Part shown: positions 1-6,722 of the stretch, piece by piece
How the letters are laid out: the number at the start of each line of letters is the position of its first letter
How positions within the stretch are numbered: position 1 is the stretch's first letter
NCBI GenBank assembly: GCA_009783865.1
Contig: WRCR01000173.1
Span: 1 to 7,851, forward strand
Reading direction: 5' to 3'
From: Planctomycetaceae bacterium
GTDB lineage: Bacteria > Planctomycetota > Planctomycetia > Pirellulales > Thermoguttaceae
Length of the DNA: 7,851 nt
Position numbers and translations under genes: made by a program
The notes under the pieces: generated by a model
Seen by the model: the letters and a program-made list of their open reading frames with translations, nothing else
The model's database searches: none
What the model was told of the DNA's origin: nothing

Positions 1-21
1 CTGGAATTTTGATGTATCGTT

Positions 22-3006
22 ATGTCCCAATCTATACAGATATATTACTCCGAAATTGAGAAAGCATCCCGATACAGCGGTTCCGAAAAGGAAACCGCTT
101 TGCGGACGGCGTTTGTCAACCTGATTAACGAGTACGCCAAGTCAAACGATTTGGTGTTAGTTCCCGAACTTTCAACGGAGTCGCAAGGGGACGAAACGCT
201 AACCGTCATACCGGACGGCACACTCAAAGACATCTTGCGGCAGGATTGGGGATATTGGGAAGCGAAAGATACGGACGATAATCTCGATGAGGAAATCCGC
301 AAGAAATTCAATCTGGGTTATCCTAACGACAACATTCTCTTTGAAGATACGCAGACCGCCGTTCTTTTTCAATCGGGGAAAGAAGTCCTACGCTGCACAA
401 TTTCCGATGAAAAGAAATTGGATTATCTGCTGAAAGCATTCGTCAAATACGATAAACCCGATGTCAAAGATTTTCGGAAAGCATTGGAATTTTTCAAGCA
501 AGATGTTCCGAGTGCAGTAAAAACAGTGCGGGAGTTGATTAAAAAAGCAGAGCATGACAATCCGGAATTTCAGAAACTTTCCGCCGGTTTTCTAGAACTT
601 TGCCGAGTACAAATCAATCCCGAAATCTCGTTTAATGAAATTCGGGAAATGCTAGTGCAGCACATTTTGACGGAAGATATTTTCAATCGGATTTTCAGCG
701 ACAATCAGTTTCATCGTGAGAACAACATCGCCCGCGAGTTGGAAAAGGTCTGCAACACTTTTTTCTTCGGCGAAGTGAAACGCAAAACAATGCATCGGAT
801 AAAATACTACTACGATGCACTGACTGCCGCTGCGTCCAGAGTTGCGAGACATCACGAAAAGCAGAAGATATTGAAAGTAATTTATGAAGCATTTTACCGC
901 AGTTATAATCCCGCCGCCGCTGACCGTTTAGGCGTGATTTACACACCGGACGAAATCGTGCAGTTTATGATACAAGCAGCGGACTATCTGTTGCCGCTGC
1001 ACTTCAATTGTTATTTGGAACATGAAAACGTAGAAATTCTTGACCCTTGTACGGGAACAGGAACGTTTGTTTGCGCCTTGATTAACCACATCCGCAAAGT
1101 CAAACTTGAGCAAAAATATCGCAATGAAATTCACGCTAACGAAATTGCGATATTACCTTATTACATCAGCAATTTGAATATCGAATTGACGTATTCACAA
1201 AAGATGAACGACTATGTTTCGTTTGAAAATCTGGTCTTTGCGGATACACTGGACAGAATGAGTGCTGGTTATGAACAGCCGAATCTTGGTTTTATGGAAG
1301 AAAATGTTCGGCGTATTAACCGGCAAAACAAGCGGACTATTTCGGTGATTATCGGCAATCCGCCCTACAATGCAAATCAGCAGAACGAAAATGATAACAA
1401 TCCGAACAAGAAATACCCCGTTATTGATAAGCGTATGAAGGAAACGTTCATCAAGAAAGGCACGGCACAGAAAACAAAAATGTATGACCCGTTGTTTCGT
1501 TTTTGCCGCTGGGCGTTTGACAGAGTTGCGGACGATGGAATTGTTGCTTTCGTGATGAACCGAATTTTTATTGACGGCAGAGGATTTGACGGTTTCCGAA
1601 GGACACTTGAAGAAGAGTTTGACGCTGTCTATGTTATTGATTTAGGCGGTGATACCCGCAGAGAAAATAGGACTTCGGTCGGTAATGTTTTTGGAATACA
1701 ACTTGGTATAGCAATTTTGTTCTGTATAAAAAAGAAAGAACGTGATAACGCACACTGCAAGATTCATTATCTTGCAGTCAATGATGTTTGGAACCGAGAT
1801 AAAAAATTACAATGGCTTTCCCAACAGAAAATGCGAGATGTTCTAAAAGAATGTGATGTTGTTCGTCCGGATAAACAATGCCGCTGGATTGACATCGTCC
1901 CGAAATCCGATTTTGAAACATTTTTGCCGTTATGTAGCAGAAATGTTAAAAGTGGAAAATTCAGCGAGGCGATTTTTGAAAATTTCTCGCTCGGTACAAC
2001 GTCCAATCGGGATGACTGGGTGTACGATATTGATTTGGACAATTTGAAACGAAAAGTCCGATTCTTTGTCAGCACTTATAACAAAGAATTGATAACCGGA
2101 GTCCAAACCCAAACAATCAAATACACGAGGGACTTAAAAAAACGTTTTGCTAAAGGAAAACGTCTGCAAGTCAATCGACAGGAGTTTCGAGTTTGCCATT
2201 ATCGCTGTTTTTCAAAACGTTTCATTTATTTTGCACAAGAATTAAATGAAATGCGCTATCTAACACTTTCACTTTTCCCAAATAGAGATTCGGAAAATCA
2301 GGTGATTGTTGTTAATCAGAATGCAGGACAAACTTTTGGTGTTCTTGCCTCAGATACGCTCGTAGATTTACACTTCAACGGGGACGCTTTATGTTTGCCG
2401 TTCTATCAATACGGAAAACATAAACAGCCGACCGACAACATCACGGATTGGGCGTTAAAACAATTTCGGGAGTATTACAAAAACAAAAGAATTACAAAAA
2501 AGCAGATATTTTATTACGTTTATGCGGTGCTTAATAATCCGCAGTACTGCAAAAAATACGAAATCAATCTGAAGCGGGATTATCCGCGAATCCCGTTCTA
2601 TGCGGACTTTACCGAGTGGACTGCCGTCGGTGAACGCTTGCTGAAACTGCATGTCGGCTATGAAAAAGTTAAACCGTATCCGCTTACAGTTGTCAACTCA
2701 CAGAGTCCCGTAAAACATCCTAAAACGCAGTTGAAAGCAAATCCTTCGGCAGGCGAAATTGTTCTGGACGAAAACACAAAATTGTGCGATATTCCATCGG
2801 AAGCATGGGATTACAAAATCGGCAAGCGTTCCGCCTTGGAATGGGTACTCGACCAATACAAGGAAAAGAAAATCAAAGATAAAACTGTTGCCGCAAAGTT
2901 TAATGCTTACCGCTTTGCCGACTATATGGAACACGTTATTGATTTATTGCGACGTATCTGCACCGTAAGTATTGAAACGATGAAAATACAAAGCGAAATG
3001 AAATAA
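22..3006 (+). CDS. Single-chain restriction-modification enzyme: nuclease, N6-adenine methyltransferase and Type ISP-like C-terminal region, no helicase
   Basis: Probably cuts foreign DNA and protects host DNA by methylating adenine within one asymmetric target. Seen: E24 in an N-terminal helix, then D65 (PDG) and E80-A-K82, matching a PD-(D/E)XK nuclease; a helical linker at about 110-300; YTP at 307-309 (motif X-like); DPCTGTGTF at 341-349 (SAM motif I); NPPY at 446-449 (motif IV). An Asn-rich stretch then YP follows NPPY, as in Type ISP methylases. The C-terminal part has SALEWV at 937-942 and ends in TVSIETMKI from 981, both typical Type ISP tail motifs, so the 3' end looks complete. LlaGI-type enzymes carry a helicase between nuclease and methylase; here no Walker A or helicase motif exists, so the layout is closer to MmeI-like Type IIL/IIG enzymes. 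An in-frame TGA at 10-12 fixes ATG 22 as the first possible ATG. No partner subunit is visible. Target and activity are unknown. Confidence 0.9.
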   Translation: MSQSIQIYYSEIEKASRYSGSEKETALRTAFVNLINEYAKSNDLVLVPELSTESQGDETLTVIPDGTLKDILRQDWGYWEAKDTDDNLDEEIRKKFNLGYPNDNILFEDTQTAVLFQSGKEVLRCTISDEKKLDYLLKAFVKYDKPDVKDFRKALEFFKQDVPSAVKTVRELIKKAEHDNPEFQKLSAGFLELCRVQINPEISFNEIREMLVQHILTEDIFNRIFSDNQFHRENNIARELEKVCNTFFFGEVKRKTMHRIKYYYDALTAAASRVARHHEKQKILKVIYEAFYRSYNPAAADRLGVIYTPDEIVQFMIQAADYLLPLHFNCYLEHENVEILDPCTGTGTFVCALINHIRKVKLEQKYRNEIHANEIAILPYYISNLNIELTYSQKMNDYVSFENLVFADTLDRMSAGYEQPNLGFMEENVRRINRQNKRTISVIIGNPPYNANQQNENDNNPNKKYPVIDKRMKETFIKKGTAQKTKMYDPLFRFCRWAFDRVADDGIVAFVMNRIFIDGRGFDGFRRTLEEEFDAVYVIDLGGDTRRENRTSVGNVFGIQLGIAILFCIKKKERDNAHCKIHYLAVNDVWNRDKKLQWLSQQKMRDVLKECDVVRPDKQCRWIDIVPKSDFETFLPLCSRNVKSGKFSEAIFENFSLGTTSNRDDWVYDIDLDNLKRKVRFFVSTYNKELITGVQTQTIKYTRDLKKRFAKGKRLQVNRQEFRVCHYRCFSKRFIYFAQELNEMRYLTLSLFPNRDSENQVIVVNQNAGQTFGVLASDTLVDLHFNGDALCLPFYQYGKHKQPTDNITDWALKQFREYYKNKRITKKQIFYYVYAVLNNPQYCKKYEINLKRDYPRIPFYADFTEWTAVGERLLKLHVGYEKVKPYPLTVVNSQSPVKHPKTQLKANPSAGEIVLDENTKLCDIPSEAWDYKIGKRSALEWVLDQYKEKKIKDKTVAAKFNAYRFADYMEHVIDLLRRICTVSIETMKIQSEMK

Positions 3007-3046
3007 AAAGTTTTTGTCCCGATTAACCCTTATCCAAAGTTGCATC

Positions 3047-4699
3047 ATGTTACGCAAAATTTGTCTTCCTGCCGTTTTGTTTTTTATTGTTTCTCTCGGC
3101 ATTTCTCTCGGTGCGGAAAAAGATAAGCGTCCCAATATGTTCTTTTTCTTTGCCGATGACTGGGGACGCTACGCAAGTGCGTATTCCGATAACCCCGTCA
3201 ACACGACATTCAAAACGCCGAACATTGACCGCCTTGCGAAAGAAGGCGTGAAGTTCAACAACGCTCATATCAACTCGCCTTCCTGCACGCCTTGCCGCAG
3301 CGCGCTGTTTTCCGGTCAATACTTTTACCGCACCGGACGCGGAGCAATTCTTCGACCGGCAATCTGGGACTTAAACATACCGGCATTTCCGCTCCTGCTG
3401 GAACAAAGCGGCTACCGCATCGGCTTCACTTACAAAGCGTGGAGTCCCGGTTTGAATCCCGACGAACCCTTCGGCGGACAGCGCACACGATTCAACAAAG
3501 CAGGCGGCAGATTTAATCAATTCTCGCAGAACGTCACTAAAATGGTCGCAAACGGCAAAAACCGCGAAGTTGCAAAGGAAGAATTGTACGCCGAGTGTTT
3601 GAAAAACTTCGAGATGTTTTTGCAGGAAAGAAATAAAGACCCCAAAGAAGCGGGAAAACCGTTCTTGTATTATTTCGGACCTACCAACACGCACCGTGCT
3701 TGGGAAAAAGGTTCCGGCAAAGCACTCTGGGATTTGAATCCCGACGATTTGAAAGGCAAAATGCCGAAGTTTCTGCCCGATGTGCCGGAAGTCCGCGAGG
3801 ACTTCTGCGATTATCTCGGCGAAGTTCTTGCATTGGACGGTGTATTGCAGCGGTTCATCGAAAAACTAAAAGACATCGGTGAACTTGATAACACCATCAT
3901 CGTAATGAGCGGCGACCACGGTATTCCCGGCTTTCCGCGCGGCAAATGCAACCTGTACAATTTAGGAACGGAGGTTTCGCTGTTCGTCCGTTATCCCGAA
4001 AAAGTCAAACCGGACAGAACCGTTGATGACTTTGTCAATATGATGGACATTGCGCCGACACTGCTCGAAATTGCCGGTCTGACACCGCCGGAATGTATGA
4101 CTGGCAAGAGCATCGTTCCGCTGCTGTATTCCGAAAAGAACGGGCAAATCGACAAGGAACGTGATTATGTTGTCACCGGCAGAGAGCGGCATTACGACAG
4201 TGCCAGACCGGATTTTACGCCGTATCCGCAGCGGGCTTTCCGCACAAAGGACTTCCTGTATATCCGCAACTTCGCACCGGAACGCTATCCGATGGGCAAT
4301 CCTTATCATCATGAAACCGGCGATTCTCCCGAAACAATGGCAAAAAAAAGTGCTGACACCGGTTATGCATTTCCCGATTTGGACGGAAGTCCGACAAAGA
4401 CGTGGATACTCTTGCGGGAAAACGAACCGCAGTGGAAACCGTATTTTGATTTCGCTTTCGGCAAACGTCCAGCCGAAGAACTTTACGACCTGCGGAAAGA
4501 CCCCGATTATCTCGTCAATGTTGCAGAAGAAAAACAGTACGCCGAAGTTAAAAAGGAATTGTCGGAACGTCTGATGAAGGTCTTGACAACAACGGGCGAC
4601 CCAAGAGTGACCGGAGACGGACTAACATTTGAAAAACCGCCGTATGCGGGTAAAGACACGCTTGATACGACAATGCCCCGAAATCAAGGCAGCCGATAA
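3047..4699 (+). CDS. Exported type I (formylglycine) sulfatase, possibly heparan N-sulfatase-like
   Basis: Hydrolyses a sulfate ester or sulfamate on an unknown substrate, probably a sulfated glycan, outside the cytoplasm. The chosen ATG gives 550 residues and begins a clean signal peptide (MLRK, hydrophobic 5-19, likely cleavage after LGA at 21-23). A TTG at 3014 would add 11 residues before the signal peptide and is disfavoured. Neither start has a clear Shine-Dalgarno site. Visible active-site elements are D37-D38 (calcium), C80-T-P-C-R84 (the C-x-P-x-R maturation motif, C80 becoming formylglycine), H216 in a TNTHRAW context, D290-H291-G and K300. The tail has ELYDLRKDPD, usual in this family. 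The general look resembles heparan N-sulfatase-like members, but substrate cannot be read from sequence. It follows the restriction-modification gene by 40 bases, and its last 25 codons overlap the end of convergent hemD. No maturase is in the window. Confidence 0.93.
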   Translation: MLRKICLPAVLFFIVSLGISLGAEKDKRPNMFFFFADDWGRYASAYSDNPVNTTFKTPNIDRLAKEGVKFNNAHINSPSCTPCRSALFSGQYFYRTGRGAILRPAIWDLNIPAFPLLLEQSGYRIGFTYKAWSPGLNPDEPFGGQRTRFNKAGGRFNQFSQNVTKMVANGKNREVAKEELYAECLKNFEMFLQERNKDPKEAGKPFLYYFGPTNTHRAWEKGSGKALWDLNPDDLKGKMPKFLPDVPEVREDFCDYLGEVLALDGVLQRFIEKLKDIGELDNTIIVMSGDHGIPGFPRGKCNLYNLGTEVSLFVRYPEKVKPDRTVDDFVNMMDIAPTLLEIAGLTPPECMTGKSIVPLLYSEKNGQIDKERDYVVTGRERHYDSARPDFTPYPQRAFRTKDFLYIRNFAPERYPMGNPYHHETGDSPETMAKKSADTGYAFPDLDGSPTKTWILLRENEPQWKPYFDFAFGKRPAEELYDLRKDPDYLVNVAEEKQYAEVKKELSERLMKVLTTTGDPRVTGDGLTFEKPPYAGKDTLDTTMPRNQGSR

Positions 4700-5488
4700 C
4701 GCTTCGATAATTCCTTCAACTGAAGATTGTTTCGCTGTCAACGCCGGTTGATAACCGTTCTCAATGAGAACTTGCGACACCGCCGGACTTATACTGACAA
4801 TTTTCGTTTTATGTAAGTCATTGCCGAATAAGCGGATAAGCGATTTCGCCGCTGCCGGACTCATTGCCGTTGTCCAATCGATTTTTCCTTCGGACATCAT
4901 AGCAGCAATTTCCGGTTCGACTTCTTTTACGTCAACGCTTTGATAAACGGTCAATTCTTTGACTTTCGCACCGAGTTCCGTTAATCCCTTTTTCAGCACA
5001 TCTTTACTGCGGCTGCCGCGTATTATCATAATAAGCGGGACTCTGCCTCTGCCCTCCGGATTATCTTTGTAATTCTTATATCCGGTTTTATTTAGTCGTC
5101 TTTTGAATTCTTCGAGGAGTCCTTCGGCATTAAATGTTTCAGCGGGAATCATATCTGCATCCCGTTTGATATACGACTTTAGTGTTTCATTTGTATCCGG
5201 ACCTACAGCGGCAAAATCTGACATGTATAAATCAAACGGAATTCCATCGCATTCTTCTTTTACTCTATCGAAAAAGAATTTCACTCCGTTGGAACTTGTG
5301 AATACCAAAGCACTCGCCGCAAAACACCAACTGTAGTCAAAAATAACATCGTCAACTTCGTCCCAAGAATCCGGCGGCAGAATTTCGATAACCGGCTGAA
5401 CGTAAACTTTGAAACCGATGTTTTCCAACTGCGATTTCATCGGCTCGGTTTGCTGCGCTGCCCTTGTCAGTAAAACCGTTGCTGTCAT
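4622..5488 (-). CDS. hemD: Uroporphyrinogen-III synthase
   Basis: Cyclises hydroxymethylbilane to uroporphyrinogen III, the branch point to haem, sirohaem and corrinoids; cytoplasmic. The 288-residue protein shows the two-lobed HemD pattern: LLTRA near the N-terminus, FTSSNGV at 63-69, AVGPDT at 94-99, AEGLLEEF at 121-128, then IIRGSRSKDVL (155-165), GAKVKELTVYQS (173-184) and the AMSPAAAKSL segment (208-217). It is slightly longer than usual. The ATG overlaps the parA stop as ATGA and has no good Shine-Dalgarno site, so translation probably depends on ribosomes finishing parA. The last 25 codons lie inside the convergent sulfatase gene. They encode an unusual basic tail (RIKRVFTRIRRFFKC) after the expected HemD end near residue 268, suggesting the original stop was lost. 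No other haem gene is present. Confidence 0.88.
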   Translation of the reverse strand: MTATVLLTRAAQQTEPMKSQLENIGFKVYVQPVIEILPPDSWDEVDDVIFDYSWCFAASALVFTSSNGVKFFFDRVKEECDGIPFDLYMSDFAAVGPDTNETLKSYIKRDADMIPAETFNAEGLLEEFKRRLNKTGYKNYKDNPEGRGRVPLIMIIRGSRSKDVLKKGLTELGAKVKELTVYQSVDVKEVEPEIAAMMSEGKIDWTTAMSPAAAKSLIRLFGNDLHKTKIVSISPAVSQVLIENGYQPALTAKQSSVEGIIEALSAALISGHCRIKRVFTRIRRFFKC

Positions 5489-6273
5489 CGCTGCTGTATA
5501 ATTTCCGCTGCGAGATTGCGGTAGTCCTCCGCGCCGGTCGAGCGGGTATCATAACCGAAAATCGGTTTGCCGTGACTCGGTGCTTCTGCCAGTTTAACGT
5601 TTTTCCGTATTTTCGTCTTGAAAATATAGGCATCAGCGCAGACCAGCGGCAACTTATCACGTTGCGAAAAAAAGTTGGCGACGTTCTCCGAAACCTCTGC
5701 TGACATTACCGTGTTATCAAATATCGTCAGCAGAATGCCCGACAGTTTCAGGTTTTTGTTGAGCCGCCTTGCCACGACTTCGAGCGTATCAAAGAGCCGC
5801 ATCAAACCATGAAGCGAAAAATAATGCGGCTGTAATGGCACGAAAACCTCATTCACAGAAGTCAAAGCGTTCAAGGTGAATAGCCCCAGAGACGGCGGAC
5901 AATCGACTATCAGGTAATCAAACGTCATATCGTCATCTGCAAGTTCGTCCCGCAAAATTACTTCTCGTCCGACCGCACTTGCCAATTCGATTTCTGCCCC
6001 GACCATATCGAGGTGAGCAGGTATCAAAAACAAATTCTCGGCAACATGTAAACGGATATCGCGAAGTTTTAACTTACCGACTAGTACATCGTAGACGGAG
6101 GTTTTTCCTTCGGACTGTGTATCGATGCCGAAATGCAGGGTTGCGTGCGCCTGCGAGTCGAGTTCAACGAGACAAACTTTGAAACCGGCGGCGGCAAGGG
6201 CGGCACTGACATTGACAGCGGTTGTTGTTTTGCCGACACCGCCTTTTTGATTCATTATTGCAATGGAACGCAT
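5485..6273 (-). CDS. ParA/Soj-family ATPase
   Basis: A deviant Walker ATPase of the ParA/MinD superfamily; family members dimerise on ATP, bind DNA non-specifically and position chromosomes, plasmids or other cargo. From ATG 6273 it is 262 residues. Seen: KGGVGKTT at 10-17 with signature lysine K10 and P-loop K15; the A' segment ELDSQAHAT at 37-45 with D39; Walker B LIVDCPP with D124; and the Soj-type C-terminal block KIRKNVKLAEAPSHGKPIFGYD at 221-242. There is no N-terminal DNA-binding extension, so it resembles chromosomal Soj/ParA rather than large plasmid ParA proteins. A TTG start at 6294 would add seven residues, but ATG 6273 has a proper ribosome binding site. No parB or parS was recognised, so cargo and partner are unknown. 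It is followed by hemD with a 4-base overlap. Confidence 0.92.
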   Translation of the reverse strand: MRSIAIMNQKGGVGKTTTAVNVSAALAAAGFKVCLVELDSQAHATLHFGIDTQSEGKTSVYDVLVGKLKLRDIRLHVAENLFLIPAHLDMVGAEIELASAVGREVILRDELADDDMTFDYLIVDCPPSLGLFTLNALTSVNEVFVPLQPHYFSLHGLMRLFDTLEVVARRLNKNLKLSGILLTIFDNTVMSAEVSENVANFFSQRDKLPLVCADAYIFKTKIRKNVKLAEAPSHGKPIFGYDTRSTGAEDYRNLAAEIIQQR

Positions 6274-6276
6274 TTT

Positions 6277-6282
6277 CTCTCC
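6277..6282 (-). promoter_or_regulatory. Ribosome binding site deciding the parA start
   Basis: On the minus strand GGAGAG ends four bases before ATG 6273, with GGAG spaced five bases from the start. It lies inside the possible extension from TTG 6294, which argues for ATG 6273. It is the clearest Shine-Dalgarno site in the window; the other starts have weak sites or none. Confidence 0.7.
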
Positions 6283-6325
6283 GTAAAAAAACAAACGAAC
6301 ATAATAACCGCTCTTTCATTAGAGT

Positions 6326-6436
6326 TGTTCGGGAACCGACATTTCTGCGTAGGGTAGGAATCCAGAGGAACAGGTACAACCTTTCACGTCTAGATTCCCG
6401 CTTTCGCGGGAATGACGGTTTTGGAGTTTCCGAACA
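6326..6436. repeat. REP/BIME-like composite palindromic element
   Basis: A nested set of inverted repeats upstream of parA. The right unit is a perfect hairpin: ATTCCCGC (6394-6401), loop TTTC, GCGGGAAT (6406-6413). Outside it CGTC (6387-6390) can pair with GACGG-side bases 6414-6417 across a 3-base bulge. The left unit (about 6336-6365) is a degenerate inverted copy: CCGACATTTC (6336-6345) matches the reverse complement of the right end (6408-6418) at 8 of 10 positions, and GGAATCCAG (6357-6365) matches the complement of CTAGATTCC (6390-6398) at 8 of 9. The whole is bounded by 11-base imperfect inverted ends, TGTTCGGGAAC and GTTTCCGAACA, 10 of 11 matching. No flanking target duplication was seen. 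The ATTCCC...GGGAAT core resembles dispersed palindromes such as Neisseria dRS3 and REP units. No T-run follows the hairpin on either strand, so a simple intrinsic terminator is unlikely. Confidence 0.65.
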
Positions 6437-6453
6437 GGTCTATTTTATATTAA

Positions 6454-6471
6454 CTTTGAAAAAAATCAAAG
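6454..6471. repeat. Short perfect inverted repeat between the 77-codon gene and parA
   Basis: CTTTGA (6454-6459), six A, then TCAAAG (6466-6471): a perfect 6-bp arm with a 6-base loop, 11 bases past the stop of the 77-codon gene. On the minus strand the T-run lies in the loop rather than after the stem and the stem is AT-rich, so it is at best a weak terminator. It could instead be a protein-binding site upstream of parA. Confidence 0.35.
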
Positions 6472-6481
6472 GGGAATAATC

Positions 6482-6715
6482 TTAACGATACAGATGAATC
6501 ATATCGGGATGCTGCTGTGCATAATCCCGGATAACTTCGGCTATCTCCTGCGCCGCAAACGAGGAATCACTGCCGATTACACCGTTTTTCGGTATAAGCG
6601 GTTCGATCCAATTTTTGTCGAAGATTTCCAGTATTTTCCAATGAAGTTGAAGACCAAACATACCGTCGGTTTTACGGCAGGGAGGAATTAAAATCAACCG
6701 CTGCACCTTACTCAC
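6482..6715 (-). CDS. Small hypothetical protein, 77 residues
   Basis: Not recognised. It starts at GTG 6715, seven bases after the lipoprotein stop on the same strand but in a different frame, and probably belongs to the same transcript. An in-frame TGA five codons upstream means it cannot be extended; a second GTG at 6706 is an alternative start. The product is soluble-looking, with no membrane segment or signal peptide. It has a hydrophobic N-terminal strand (QRLILIPP), two tryptophans, and a C-terminal amphipathic stretch (FAAQEIAEVIRDYAQQHPD). The balanced composition and tight spacing favour a real gene. The weak ribosome site and short length leave open that it is the 3' remnant of a longer gene. 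Confidence 0.55.
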   Translation of the reverse strand: MSKVQRLILIPPCRKTDGMFGLQLHWKILEIFDKNWIEPLIPKNGVIGSDSSFAAQEIAEVIRDYAQQHPDMIHLYR

Positions 6716-6722
6716 GTTTGCA

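Noticed and set aside
350..920. Possible helicase domain between nuclease and methylase
   Set aside because: The linker contains no GxGKT/S P-loop, no DEAD/DEAH box and is too short for a two-lobed helicase.
3014..3046. TTG start adding 11 residues to the sulfatase
   Set aside because: The extension would precede a normal signal peptide that begins cleanly at ATG 3047, and no ribosome site supports the TTG.
22..4699. Defence island or mobile island
   Set aside because: Only one defence gene is present, and no integrase, transposase, attachment site or tRNA boundary was found.
6274..6294. TTG start adding seven residues to ParA
   Set aside because: The extension contains the ribosome binding site of ATG 6273, and ParA proteins usually begin a few residues before the KGG motif, as they do from 6273.
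6394..6413. GC-rich hairpin as an intrinsic terminator
   Set aside because: The stem is good but neither strand has a T-run after it, and flanking inverted copies fit a REP-type repeat better.
6436..6475. Minus-strand promoter for parA (TTGATT with TAAAAT)
   Set aside because: The spacer is only 15 bases, the -35 match is 4 of 6, and AT-rich sequence gives such matches easily; it lies over 160 bases from the parA start.
6494..6691. Plus-strand 65-codon frame opposite the 77-codon gene
   Set aside because: It has no ribosome site, no plausible promoter and an odd composition; it reads as a shadow of the minus-strand gene.
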